Positions 26,316 through 34,736 of a stretch of 64,000 nt of DNA are shown here, piece after piece (within the stretch, counting starts at the first letter, position 1; every line of letters begins with the position of its first letter). The position numbers and the translations under genes are program-made. The notes under the pieces were generated by a model. That model had not been told where the DNA came from and ran no database searches. It saw only the letters and a program-made list of their open reading frames with translations. The stretch comes from Fibrobacter sp. Lineage in GTDB: Bacteria; Fibrobacterota; Fibrobacteria; Fibrobacterales; Fibrobacteraceae. The stretch is from positions 62,001 through 126,000 of the forward strand of contig JAKSIJ010000001.1 in NCBI GenBank assembly GCA_024398875.1, written 5' to 3'.

Positions 26316-26528
26316 GAAAGGCGGGGGAAACACTGCTGATTTGTGAAAACCCCCGCTTTTTTCTCAAGAATCAAGAGCAGGTAGCGGGGTAGCAAGCATT
26401 TTGCGAGCAAAATCCCAGCCGTCATCAGTATTCCACCCGCATTTTTATTACAAACAACTGAAGAATGGCGGGGAAAAGCCGGGAAAAAGCGGGGAAAATA
26501 CCACACTTTGCCTCTTCACCACCGCCTT
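26316..26528. repeat. Direct repeat copy B flanking the PD-(D/E)XK-like gene
   Basis: The second copy of the 212-bp direct repeat at 25111-25322, with roughly a dozen differences and small indels. It carries the same GCGGGGG/CCCCCGC inverted repeat with a T-run. It ends 87 bp upstream of the start of the nuclease-like gene as transcribed, so the two copies bracket that gene. The homology stops at ACCGCCTTT; beyond it, short CACCACC/TTTTGCAGA-like units occur only beside copy A. Confidence 0.85.
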
Positions 26529-26596
26529 TCACCATTTTTGCGAACATTCTCCGCTTTTTGCAATTCTGCGGACATCTACCGCATTTTCATTATACA

Positions 26597-26624
26597 AAAA
26601 TGGCTCGCCGAAGCGAGCCATTTT
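26597..26624 (-). terminator. Intrinsic terminator of the 26648 lipoprotein gene
   Basis: A perfect 12-bp stem, AAAATGGCTCGC/GCGAGCCATTTT, with a 4-base loop, lies 24 bp past the stop codon on the minus strand. It is followed by a T-run in that direction. Confidence 0.85.
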
Positions 26625-26647
26625 GAAATTTTAGGGGTTAAAGAGGA

Positions 26648-29600
26648 TTAATTAATATAATCAACCCATTCCCAGGAACCATCACTCTTGCATTCATAGA
26701 TACTTCCGTCATATCCAATCGTTCCTTCATTAGGGCTGAAGGCCTCCTTGGAATACGGGCTATATATTGCAGTACAGGGAGCCTCATCAAACCTATCAAG
26801 CCAAACTCCAGTTTTTGCATTGCAATAGTAGTAATCGCCTTGATATTCGCGAGCCGCATAATGATTACCATCGGTAGATGGCGCATACTCGGAAGCATCT
26901 ACACTAGTGCAGGGGAAGCCCATTGCAATTTCGTCAGCCGAAAGTGAATACCATGAGCTATCGCTATCACAGACAAGTGTCTCCGTACCAAATTTTACAC
27001 TTTCACCAATAGCAAAAGCCTTGCCCGTAGCAGGATTCAGGTAATCCGTACATCCGACGTAACCATAACGGAAGTACCAGTCATCGTATACCCATTCACC
27101 TGTTTTTGCATTACAATAATACGGACTTCCATCATAGGTATATGCAGCCGTTTCCTTGTCAAAATCCTCCTTCACGCTGGTGCAAGGATAACCGACATCT
27201 ATATCTATTGAAGAAACATTCCAATAATAATAGGGATCTTCTGCGGACCCGGCATTCACGCATTTGTCGTAATAGACTTTTGTCATGCCATATTCATCAA
27301 CAACCCGCTTATGCAGGCCAAGTTTTTCCTCATTACAAAGGCCGAACATAGAATAAGCTGACACCCATTGGGAGGAGTCATTATTGCACACTACTAACTG
27401 TGTAGAGTCTCCATAGGTAGAGCGACGAGGCCCATCAAAAGACCGAACGGTATCATGCATATCTGCATTACATTCGCCGAACAATGTCTTTCCAATCACG
27501 GCAATCGCTGCTGAACTATTATAAGCTCCAATTTCCTGCCAGAAATACGTTGTTTCACCCGTGAATTGGCTTACAGTATCGGCACATACATAATAATCTC
27601 CGTCAAATTTATAAATAGAGTCTTGTTTTGTTAACGAATCGCAGGCATATTCATACATAACCTGATCTGCGTCTATCTTAGACCACTGGTGATTATGGCA
27701 AGCGAAATAGTAGCCAGCGACATAATAATATCGTGCAAGTCCTTCATAGTATCCATCGCAGAATCCAATTTCTGTCTCTATTGAATCGGGGCGAGTCCAA
27801 CTATATTTACCGGTGGCATCCTTTTCGCAACGTATGGGGAAGCCCATATTTTTCTGTTGCCATTCATTAGCAGCAGAACACTCGCCCGCAGCAGCCAAAA
27901 CGTTCTCTTCCCCAAGCATGACAAGGACTTCGCTATCATCAGCAACTCTCCAATAAGGAACATCTGTAGCACAGACAAACGGATATCCGTATGCCGAAAG
28001 CATCGTTCCCTTCTTATTGGCAAATACCAAAGTATCCTTTGTGATTTTGGCACAGTCACCCAAGCCATATTCTTCTTCAACCATACGGCTAGCATAATGG
28101 AGGATTGTTCTGTAGGCGTCATTCACCACGTCTACGTCAAACATTATGAGCATGTCAGCCATCATTACAGACTCTATACCAGCCGAGCTCATCTCTTCTT
28201 CCAGGACTTCTTTGTTAAAGATTCCATTAACAGAAATAGGTGTATTGAAGTCGCCATTTTCAGCGAAGGAATCCTTAAGTCTGGAATAGAACTCATTCCT
28301 ATTCATGAAATACCAAGGCGCGCCGCTAACACCATACATAAACCTAGCGTTAAGGTTAAGCATCCAGAACATATCGTAATCCATAGCCGTCTTATTCATG
28401 AAGGAATCCACAGAGCCCTTATAATCCATACCATGGGCCTTATAGAGTTCCTTGTCCGCCTGTTCCGTAGCCTCTTCAAAAGTCGCTCCATTAGCAACAA
28501 CCAACTTCTTGACACGAGAAGCCTTCATATCGGTCAAATAAGATACGGTCAACATGGAGGTGTCGCGCAAATCCGCATAGGCATAATTGTCAAAAATGAC
28601 AGGTGCGCCGCCACCCATATAAACTTCACTCTTCACGCGAACCAAGACGTACGGATTAGTTACAGAGGCTCTCACTGTTCCCTTAAGGAATAACCCATCA
28701 AGCACATCATCACTATTATACGTCAAATCATTATCATACAACATCTTTGCTGGAATATCCACAACAGGCTTTGCAACATTATCCACATCCGCACTCAGCT
28801 GAGAAATAAAGACCTGACCATTAGGCTCCCATTTAGCGTCAAGACTAAACACTGTTACTTCAGTAATTGGCGCAGAGTAAACAGTCCACGACGTGAAATA
28901 CGGAATTACCATTTGGATGTTGCGGGTATAGGTCTTTGCTCCTGCACCGGGAAGGGCAATGGCAGCAACTTCTTCACCGCAGGCAATCCACACGGAATCG
29001 GCAGTGGCGGAGTCAATGACGCAGGAAGTTCCCGCTTCACCCGGAAGACCATCGACGCCATTCTTGACAAAGCCGGCAAGAGTATCGGCGCACATGAGCT
29101 TGAAGCCCACCACAGCCTTGGTCTTAGCATTGACGGAATCTGCAACTGTGCAGCTGGAACCAGATTCGCCGGCAGCGCCATTCCAAACGATTCCCATCAG
29201 AGAATCCGCACAAATCAACTTGTAACCCAAAACAGCCTTGGTCTTGGCATCCACAGTATCGGCAACAGTGCAACTAGCACCATCGATACCAACGCCATCC
29301 TTACCATTGGTACCATCCTTACCAGCAGCGCCGACCTTACCGGTGGCGCCAGCCTTACCATTCTTCACCACGCCAATGCTATCACCATCGCAATAGATGG
29401 CAATGCCGCTGGAATCCTTCAATGTCTTGGTTTCGCAGCGGAACAAAGGAGAATCCTTGCCGGCAATAGCAGTCCACTCACCATCGGCGCAGGCATACAT
29501 GCCCTTGTCTTCTGTAGAGTAAATGATTGCACCTTCATTCTCTTCGGTACATTCACTATCCTTGAGGGAGGTTACGGACGAAAATTCTCCGTCTTCGTAA

Positions 29601-29680
29601 ACCTTGGTGACATCATCACCACAAGCCGTGAGAGCAAGGGCGCTGAATACAGCCAGCAGGCCATATTGCACTTTTTTCAT
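26648..29680 (-). CDS. Large surface lipoprotein with collagen-like segment and Cys/Trp repeats
   Basis: 1010 residues from the ATG at 29680, preceded by GGAGAAAT. The frame continues upstream but without a signal. Lipobox is ALALTAC (Cys 20). Near residues 90-115 there is a Gly-X-Y run (GKAGATGKVGAAGKDGTNG). Two copies of a module with SCTVADTVDAKTKAVLGYKL and LICADSLMGIVWNG follow, then a large globular region. The C-terminal half has at least six Cys/Trp modules of the type YYCNAKTGEW or YECKSDGSWEW. It is probably an exposed structural or adhesive protein. Single gene with its own terminator. Confidence 0.75.
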   Translation of the reverse strand: MKKVQYGLLAVFSALALTACGDDVTKVYEDGEFSSVTSLKDSECTEENEGAIIYSTEDKGMYACADGEWTAIAGKDSPLFRCETKTLKDSSGIAIYCDGDSIGVVKNGKAGATGKVGAAGKDGTNGKDGVGIDGASCTVADTVDAKTKAVLGYKLICADSLMGIVWNGAAGESGSSCTVADSVNAKTKAVVGFKLMCADTLAGFVKNGVDGLPGEAGTSCVIDSATADSVWIACGEEVAAIALPGAGAKTYTRNIQMVIPYFTSWTVYSAPITEVTVFSLDAKWEPNGQVFISQLSADVDNVAKPVVDIPAKMLYDNDLTYNSDDVLDGLFLKGTVRASVTNPYVLVRVKSEVYMGGGAPVIFDNYAYADLRDTSMLTVSYLTDMKASRVKKLVVANGATFEEATEQADKELYKAHGMDYKGSVDSFMNKTAMDYDMFWMLNLNARFMYGVSGAPWYFMNRNEFYSRLKDSFAENGDFNTPISVNGIFNKEVLEEEMSSAGIESVMMADMLIMFDVDVVNDAYRTILHYASRMVEEEYGLGDCAKITKDTLVFANKKGTMLSAYGYPFVCATDVPYWRVADDSEVLVMLGEENVLAAAGECSAANEWQQKNMGFPIRCEKDATGKYSWTRPDSIETEIGFCDGYYEGLARYYYVAGYYFACHNHQWSKIDADQVMYEYACDSLTKQDSIYKFDGDYYVCADTVSQFTGETTYFWQEIGAYNSSAAIAVIGKTLFGECNADMHDTVRSFDGPRRSTYGDSTQLVVCNNDSSQWVSAYSMFGLCNEEKLGLHKRVVDEYGMTKVYYDKCVNAGSAEDPYYYWNVSSIDIDVGYPCTSVKEDFDKETAAYTYDGSPYYCNAKTGEWVYDDWYFRYGYVGCTDYLNPATGKAFAIGESVKFGTETLVCDSDSSWYSLSADEIAMGFPCTSVDASEYAPSTDGNHYAAREYQGDYYYCNAKTGVWLDRFDEAPCTAIYSPYSKEAFSPNEGTIGYDGSIYECKSDGSWEWVDYIN

Positions 29681-29758
29681 GGGATTTCTCCTTTTTTTTT
29701 GCATTAAATAATTTGTTACAAAAGATAGAATTCTGGGCAAGGTCTGTAAAGAGAGCTG

Positions 29759-29786
29759 CAAAAAACGGCCCGCTAAAGCAAGCCGT
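29759..29786 (-). terminator. Intrinsic terminator of argD
   Basis: The stem ACGGCTTGCT...AGCGGGCCGT (minus strand, 29786 to 29765) with G-T pairs is followed by TTTTTT. It lies 28 bp after the argD stop. Confidence 0.75.
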
Positions 29787-29813
29787 CTAATTTTTTTGCA
29801 ATGGCAGGAATGA

Positions 29814-31001
29814 CTAAATCGCAGCCAAAGCCTTCTCAAGCTTTGCGAGAGCCTCATCGCATTCCGCGGCACTTACCGTCAAAGGCGGAAGCATCCGGAG
29901 CACGTTGCCCTTGGCGCTCAAAACCATGAGCTTCTCCGCCCGGGCAGCAGCGATGATGTTGTTCACGGGAACTTTTTCATCTACGGCAACACCGAGAATG
30001 AGGCCTTCGCCCCGGACTTCCTTGAGGAAGCTGAACTTGGCCATTAACGCGGAAAGACCTGCCTTAAGTTGGGCAGACCGGGCTTCCACATTGGCGAGGA
30101 AGCCGTCGGCAGTCACCTGATTTACAACAGCAAGGCCGGCAGCGCAGGCGATGGGGTTACCGCCAAAAGTCGTTCCGTGATCGCCTGCCTTCAACTGGGC
30201 GGCAATGGCTTCACGCATGAGCACAACGCCCAGTGGAAGACCGCCGCCTATGCCCTTAGCCATGGTGACCAAGTCCGGATTCAGGCCATACTTTTCAAAC
30301 CCGAGGAAGGTGCCTAGGCGGCCGGTGCCGGCCTGTACCTCATCCACAATCACGAGGCATCCGCATTCCTTCTGCAGGCTGTTGATGGTAGCGACCATCT
30401 CGGCAGAAAGCGTCATGACGCCACCCTCCGCCGCCAAGCTTTCCAGCATGATGGCGCAGGTGTCCTTATTCACTTCCGCCTTCAAGGCAGCCGTATCATT
30501 CCAAGGCACATGGACAAAGTCGCCCGGCATGTTGCCGAAGCCTTCCCGAAGAGCGGGCTGACCCGTTGCAGAAAGTGCAGCGTACGTCCGACCATGGAAG
30601 CTGTTCACGAAGGTGACAATCTTCTGCCGATTCACTTCGCCCTTCCGGTTGAAGAACTTACGGGCCATCTTGATGGCGCCTTCGTTGGCTTCCGTGCCGG
30701 AATTGCAGAAGAACACCTTGTCGAACTTCGTCACTTCCCGAAGTTTTTTGGCAAGTTCAATCTGCGGATAGTTGGGGTAGAGATTGCTGATGTGGTTGAA
30801 GTGGTTCAACTGCTCCACGATGGCAGCCTTGATGCCTGCGTTCTGGTGCCCGAGGGCATTCACCGCAATGCCAGCCACAAAGTCAAGATACTTATCGCCT
30901 TTGGTATCGAAGAGGTAAGAGCCTTCGCCCTTTACGAATTCCACATCGGCCTTGCCATAGAGTGGCGCAATGTTTTCCTTATCCTGTTCAATAAAACTCA
31001 T
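29814..31001 (-). CDS. argD: Acetylornithine aminotransferase
   Basis: 395 residues from the ATG at 31001 (MSFIEQDKENIAPLYGK); a 10-codon extension is possible but unsupported. It is a class III PLP aminotransferase. Motifs are FCNSGTEANEGAIKMARK, the PLP-contact Asp in LVIVDEVQAGTGRLG and the Schiff-base Lys in VTMAKGIGGGLPLG, then DHGTTFGGNPIACAAG. It converts N-acetylglutamate semialdehyde to N-acetylornithine. It lies downstream of argB on the same strand (78-bp gap), so the two are probably co-transcribed. Confidence 0.95.
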   Translation of the reverse strand: MSFIEQDKENIAPLYGKADVEFVKGEGSYLFDTKGDKYLDFVAGIAVNALGHQNAGIKAAIVEQLNHFNHISNLYPNYPQIELAKKLREVTKFDKVFFCNSGTEANEGAIKMARKFFNRKGEVNRQKIVTFVNSFHGRTYAALSATGQPALREGFGNMPGDFVHVPWNDTAALKAEVNKDTCAIMLESLAAEGGVMTLSAEMVATINSLQKECGCLVIVDEVQAGTGRLGTFLGFEKYGLNPDLVTMAKGIGGGLPLGVVLMREAIAAQLKAGDHGTTFGGNPIACAAGLAVVNQVTADGFLANVEARSAQLKAGLSALMAKFSFLKEVRGEGLILGVAVDEKVPVNNIIAAARAEKLMVLSAKGNVLRMLPPLTVSAAECDEALAKLEKALAAI

Positions 31002-31016
31002 TTTTTTATTCCCTAG

Positions 31017-31043
31017 ATTGCTTCGCCCCAAGGGGCTCGCAAT
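31017..31043. repeat. REP-like palindrome (ATTGC...GCAATGACG family)
   Basis: An imperfect palindrome, ATTGCTTCGCCCC/GGGGCTCGCAAT, followed by GACG, lies between argB and argD. Related copies are at 48608-48640 and 53456-53482. A half copy (CTTCGCCCCAAGGGGTCAC) is near 43321. Confidence 0.7.
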
Positions 31044-31079
31044 GACGTTTTTGGTTAAAAGTCCGTGCGACGGCCACCA

Positions 31080-31868
31080 CTACCCGAGAATCGTCCCGTA
31101 GTTCAATTCTCCGTTAATCTGTTTTACAAAGTGATCCGCGTCCTTCCAGCCCACAATGTGGATGGACTTGAGTCCACGAGAAATACTCTTGAAGCTCTCG
31201 CGCACCTTGGGAATCATGCCTCCACTGATGACACCAGAAGCGATGAGGGCCTCTGCGGCATCTTCCGTGAGTTCCGGAATCACCGTCTTAGAATCGTCCA
31301 TAACGCCCGGCACATCGCTCACCAGCACAAACTGGTCGGCGCCAAGAGCCACCGCAAGTTCGCTCGCTACAGTGTCCGCGTTCACGTTCCAGCTGGCAGC
31401 GCCATCTTCACCAGGTCCAAAGGAAATGGGGCTAACCACAGGCACCCAGCCCGCGGCAAAGAGGTCTTCCACAATCTTCGGGTTCACCTTCGCCACCTCG
31501 CCCACCAGGCCAAGATCCACCTTGCCCTGCTTTTTGACCACTTCCACCAGCTTTCCATCCACGCCGGAAAGGCCGATGGCGTTCACCCCATTGTCCAGGA
31601 GCAGGCGCACCAGCTTCTTGTTCACATGGCCCGAAAGCGTCATCTCCACCATCTTCATGATGGAGGGCGTCGTGACGCGAAGACCGTCGATAAAGGTCGG
31701 TTGTTCTCGGAGGAGCGCGATGTTCTCGTTGATGTCCTTGCCACCACCGTGCACCACGGCGACCTCGCAGCCCATAGCGGGGAGTTTGCTGACTGCCGCC
31801 ACAAAATCGGCCAACTTGGCTTCGTCGATAGCCAAACTGCCACCAATTTTCACAACCACTTTTTTCAT
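31080..31868 (-). CDS. argB: Acetylglutamate kinase
   Basis: 262 residues from the ATG at 31868 (MKKVVVKIGGSLAIDEAKL). It is an amino-acid-kinase fold with the phosphate loop KIGGSL, the substrate loop EVAVVHGGGKDINENIA, and the later FVLVSDVPGVMDDSK and GVISGGMIPKV. It phosphorylates N-acetylglutamate, the second step of arginine synthesis, just before ArgC and ArgD. In-frame upstream residues (CRQKQERTIKT) lack a ribosome site. It is probably the first gene of an argB-argD unit. Confidence 0.95.
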   Translation of the reverse strand: MKKVVVKIGGSLAIDEAKLADFVAAVSKLPAMGCEVAVVHGGGKDINENIALLREQPTFIDGLRVTTPSIMKMVEMTLSGHVNKKLVRLLLDNGVNAIGLSGVDGKLVEVVKKQGKVDLGLVGEVAKVNPKIVEDLFAAGWVPVVSPISFGPGEDGAASWNVNADTVASELAVALGADQFVLVSDVPGVMDDSKTVIPELTEDAAEALIASGVISGGMIPKVRESFKSISRGLKSIHIVGWKDADHFVKQINGELNYGTILG

Positions 31869-32002
31869 CGTTTTTATGGTCCTCTCTTGTTTTTGGCGAC
31901 AAAAATAGAAAATCCTTCCTCTTTGCAAGCCATTTTGTTATATTAAGGCAAGGATTATGCCCCCAGGGCAGATATTTCACTAAACCTAAACGAGGTATTT
32001 TT

Positions 32003-32200
32003 ATGGCTATTTCTAAAGTTTGGTTGGACGAATCCAACGACGAATGCGTTTCCTGCGGTGCTTGCGAAGCCACCTGCGACGCTGTGTTCAGCGTTCCCGA
32101 AAAGATGCAGGTGAAGGAAGGCGTGGATTTCTCTGCTTTCGAAAGCGAAATCAAGGACGCTGCTGATTCCTGCCCCGCCGGCGTGATCAAGTACGAGTAA
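32003..32200 (+). CDS. Ferredoxin, single [4Fe-4S] cluster
   Basis: 65 residues. Cys 15, 18 and 21 (ECVSCGACEATC) and Cys 57 (DSCPAGVIKYE) would bind one cluster. Cys 25 is a further Cys of the kind seen in Thermotoga-type monocluster ferredoxins. It is a small soluble electron carrier, probably serving fermentative oxidoreductases. ACGAGG lies upstream of the ATG. It has its own terminator, so it is probably monocistronic and strongly expressed. Confidence 0.92.
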   Translation: MAISKVWLDESNDECVSCGACEATCDAVFSVPEKMQVKEGVDFSAFESEIKDAADSCPAGVIKYE

Positions 32201-32222
32201 TCCTCGCGCGAATCTGTTTTGA

Positions 32223-32250
32223 GAAGCCTCCCTCGGGGGGGGCTTTTCTT
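32223..32250 (+). terminator. Intrinsic terminator of the ferredoxin gene
   Basis: The stem AAGCCTCCC/GGGGGGCTT with a short TCGG-type loop is followed by TTTTCTTTTTTT, 23 bp after the stop. Confidence 0.8.
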
Positions 32251-32289
32251 TTTTTCCAGTTCCCGCCAAAATTTACCGTGCGGCCCCAG

Positions 32290-32318
32290 TTGACGGCTCG
32301 GCCTCAAAAAAATATATT
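32290..32318 (+). promoter_or_regulatory. Promoter of tRNA-Ala
   Basis: TTGACG (32290-32295) and TATATT (32313-32318) are exactly 17 bp apart. The expected start is 5-6 nt before the mature tRNA. This is the clearest promoter in the window, and its -10 hexamer recurs at rnpB, carB, xseB, cytX and other genes. Confidence 0.85.
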
Positions 32319-32330
32319 TGGGCTACCTTT

Positions 32331-32403
32331 GGGGGTATAGCTCAGTTGGTAGAGCGCTAGGTTCGCAATCTATAGGTCAGGAGTTCGACTCTCCCTACCT
32401 CCA
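32331..32403 (+). tRNA. tRNA-Ala, anticodon CGC
   Basis: 73 nt with a full cloverleaf. The acceptor GGGGGTA/TACCTCC contains the alanine identity pair G3-U70. The D arm is GCTC/GAGC, the anticodon loop TTCGCAA (anticodon CGC, reading GCG), the T loop TTCGACT and the discriminator A73. CCA is not encoded. Two stem mismatches stand out: C27-U43 in the anticodon stem and A49-C65 in the T stem. Confidence 0.93.
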
Positions 32404-32410
32404 CTTAAAG

Positions 32411-32438
32411 GCCTGTCGGCATCCCGGCAGGCTTTTTT
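32411..32438 (+). terminator. Intrinsic terminator after tRNA-Ala
   Basis: The stem GCCTGTCGG/CCGGCAGGC (one G-U pair) with a short loop is followed by TTTTTT, immediately downstream of the tRNA. Confidence 0.85.
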
Positions 32439-32479
32439 GATTTTGAAGCTTTTTTGGATAGGGGTTGGACGAATAGGCT

Positions 32480-32508
32480 CCGCAAACCCAGGACCGCCTT
32501 TCTATATT
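32480..32508 (+). promoter_or_regulatory. Promoter of rnpB
   Basis: A -10 TATATT at 32503-32508 ends 7 nt before the predicted 5' end of RNase P RNA at 32516. The -35 region (32480-32485, CCGCAA) is weak. The agreement between this -10 and the P1 helix start supports both calls. Confidence 0.7.
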
Positions 32509-32515
32509 TGGGCAT

Positions 32516-32870
32516 GAGTAGCGGATGACCGCCGGCGCAAGCTGGAGGAAAGTCCGGGCACCAAAGAGCAGGATGCTGGATAACGTCCAGGCGCGGTAAC
32601 GCGACAGAAAGTGCAGCAGAAAGCAAACCGCCTGCAGCAATGCAGGTAAGGGTGAAAGGGCGAGGTAAGAGCTCACCGCACTCTTGGTGACAAGGGTGGC
32701 ACGGTAAACCTCATTCGGTGCAAGACCAAGCAGGAGTCCGTCCGCAAGGACCAGCCGCGGCTCGTGGCTGCTGGGCATCCGGGTAGGTCGCTTGAGGCGG
32801 TCGGTAACGATTCGTCCAGAGAGATGGTCATCGCCCTGCAAAGGGTACAGAACCCGGCTTATAACTACTC
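32516..32870 (+). ncRNA. rnpB: RNase P RNA (bacterial type A)
   Basis: The ends are set by helix P1, GAGTAG (32516-32521) with CTACTC (32865-32870). The conserved core is present: GAGGAAAGTCCGGGC near 32545, GGCACGGTAAACC near 32698, AGAGAGATGGTC near 32818, and ACAGAACCCGGCTTA near 32848. The latter pairs with the first to form P4. It is the catalytic RNA that trims 5' leaders from precursor tRNAs, including the tRNA-Ala just upstream. Length about 355 nt, normal for the family. Confidence 0.96.
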
Positions 32871-32875
32871 CTTAT

Positions 32876-32905
32876 GAAGGCTCTTGGCTTAACGCCAGGA
32901 GCCTT
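32876..32905 (+). terminator. Hairpin after rnpB, probable terminator
   Basis: GAAGGCTC and GAGCCTTC flank an inner TTGGC...GCCAG pairing. The T-run after it is poor (TCTCC), so termination may be partial. A further inverted repeat TTAGGAG/CTCCTAA follows at about 32912-32936. Confidence 0.6.
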
Positions 32906-32955
32906 CTCCGATTAGGAGAGGCTCCGCCCCTCCTAACACCTTCCTCTTCCATATC

Positions 32956-32980
32956 AAAAACCCTCGGCTAACGCCGAGGG
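32956..32980 (-). terminator. Terminator of the 33013 lipoprotein gene
   Basis: The perfect stem CCCTCGGC/GCCGAGGG with loop TAAC (32961-32980) is followed in the minus direction by TTTTT. It lies about 30 bp past the stop of the lipoprotein gene. Confidence 0.85.
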
Positions 32981-33012
32981 CTTTCTCCGTATAAACCAAT
33001 TATACCGCTTGA

Positions 33013-34611
33013 TTACAGCACCGTTCCGGAACCGCCTTCACAGGTGCCGTACTTACCAATTCTGTAAATCTTGATGGTGTTGCTAGCAGAGCCATAGTAA
33101 TAGGAGCATTCCGATGCAGTGTAGTATTCATAATAGCAATCTACACCAGACTCATCATTGGTATACTTAAAGTGCAATGCCTCCACATTTTTCAAAGCGT
33201 TAGCCTTTGATAAAGTTGTCGTTGCATATTGAGAACGTGTCAGACCAGAAGCGAAAGTAAAGTTGACTGTTTTAGGAGAAGAGGATTTCTTTGCAGAGTA
33301 GTAGTACGCCATTCCTCCGTCGCCTGTAGCAGGGAGCGCTATTTCAAAATTACCAGAAGACGAATAAGTTACACATAGCCCTTCCCATTCTGACAAATCC
33401 ACAGTTTCCCCATCAACCGGCGACCACTTGAAACCAAAGCCTGCATAAGGGTACGGATCGGGAGCATAGTAATAATCTGCTCCACTTCTTACTTCGTGCC
33501 AATTATTGTACTTCAAGGTAATGCTCAAATCTAATGAGGAAGAATTAAATGTGCCTACTGCTGTAGATGTACCAAAATCGGCAGCATCCAGATACTTGAA
33601 CCACCAACCGGAACTATCCTTGGTCACTTCGTTTTTATCAAGGAAGGTGTATTCGTCAACAGTATTAAAGAAGGTGCGGGCTCTTGATTTGTAAGAGGGC
33701 TGCCAGATAATGCCATCCTCAAATGTGACCACCTTCTCCTTTTTACCGGAGCCGCTAGAGGACTTGGGAGTAGGATCATCGGAAGACTCGCTACTGGACG
33801 AGCCATATTCCGCCTTCAACGCCTCACACTCTTCCACATTCTCTTCATAGATTTCGTCTAAGGTTATGCCTGCCATATCACTAACGTCTTCTGTGACAAC
33901 GCATTTTCCCTCTTCATAGTTTGCAGTAGCGCCAGCAAGAGCGTACGCACTGCAAACTGCCTGAGCGGTGGCATCATCACCAAGGGAAGAAAGATCTATC
34001 GTGTTAACCAGGGAGGACAATTCTCCACCAACAAACACGAAAACGCCCGTCATCTGTTCGCCGTTAATGTTACTCTTCATCGTGACTGTCGTAGCCGTCT
34101 TGGATACAGAGCAAATTTCATCATCAGAGGCGCCGGAGTTACTACTCTTGGCAAAAGGATTATCCTTGGAACCGCTGCTTTTAGGATTTGCAGCTTCGTT
34201 AGCAGCATCGCAGGCCTTTTTCTGCACTTCATAAATCTGGTCCATGGACCCGCCCGGAAGACCAACCGTCTGTCTCACAGTGCACTGAGTGCCTTCCAAA
34301 CTAGCTTCAAAACCGTCCATCATCGCCATAGCATCGCAAGCAGCCTGGGCGTTATCGCCCATAGCGGACATATCTGTAACCGTGGACTGCGCAGACAGTT
34401 CCCCGCCATCAAATTCGTAGATAGTGGTAGTGCTAACGCCATTCGCTTCCATCGTCATGGTGATGGAAGATGCGTCCTTTGAAATGGAGCAGACATCGCC
34501 CTGAGCGTCTGCTCCCGTTCCATTAGAATCTCCACCGCAACCAAACAAGCCGAAGCTGGCTGCGCAAATTGTCGTTGCAAGTGCAATTGAACTTTTTTTG
34601 CTATTAAGCAT
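33013..34611 (-). CDS. Lipoprotein with two tandem Cys-containing repeats and a carbohydrate-binding-like C-terminal domain
   Basis: 532 residues, lipobox GLFGC (Cys 25), ATG preceded by GGAGGAATTTT. Two diverged repeats of about 100 residues follow (near 39-143 and 165-270). Each begins with xCSxxK, contains GGELS and an EG(T/K)C motif, and ends (Q/E)IYE. A Ser-rich linker (SSSESSDDPTPKSSSGSG) leads to a C-terminal domain (about 300-532) with YPYAGFGFKWSPVDG and DLSEWEGLCVTYSS. That segment resembles CIA30/CBM11-like jelly rolls and also occurs in the membrane regulator at 55227-56138. Probably surface exposed; ligand unknown. Confidence 0.75.
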   Translation of the reverse strand: MLNSKKSSIALATTICAASFGLFGCGGDSNGTGADAQGDVCSISKDASSITMTMEANGVSTTTIYEFDGGELSAQSTVTDMSAMGDNAQAACDAMAMMDGFEASLEGTQCTVRQTVGLPGGSMDQIYEVQKKACDAANEAANPKSSGSKDNPFAKSSNSGASDDEICSVSKTATTVTMKSNINGEQMTGVFVFVGGELSSLVNTIDLSSLGDDATAQAVCSAYALAGATANYEEGKCVVTEDVSDMAGITLDEIYEENVEECEALKAEYGSSSSESSDDPTPKSSSGSGKKEKVVTFEDGIIWQPSYKSRARTFFNTVDEYTFLDKNEVTKDSSGWWFKYLDAADFGTSTAVGTFNSSSLDLSITLKYNNWHEVRSGADYYYAPDPYPYAGFGFKWSPVDGETVDLSEWEGLCVTYSSSGNFEIALPATGDGGMAYYYSAKKSSSPKTVNFTFASGLTRSQYATTTLSKANALKNVEALHFKYTNDESGVDCYYEYYTASECSYYYGSASNTIKIYRIGKYGTCEGGSGTVL

Positions 34612-34736
34612 AAAATTCCTCCAAAGGGGTATATTTTACTCAAATATAGATTCATTACCCCCCCCTGTTTGTAAATTTATTTTTTACAATAATTTTACAG
34701 AAATTTCCCCCTTGAAAAACTTTATCCTACCCCGTT

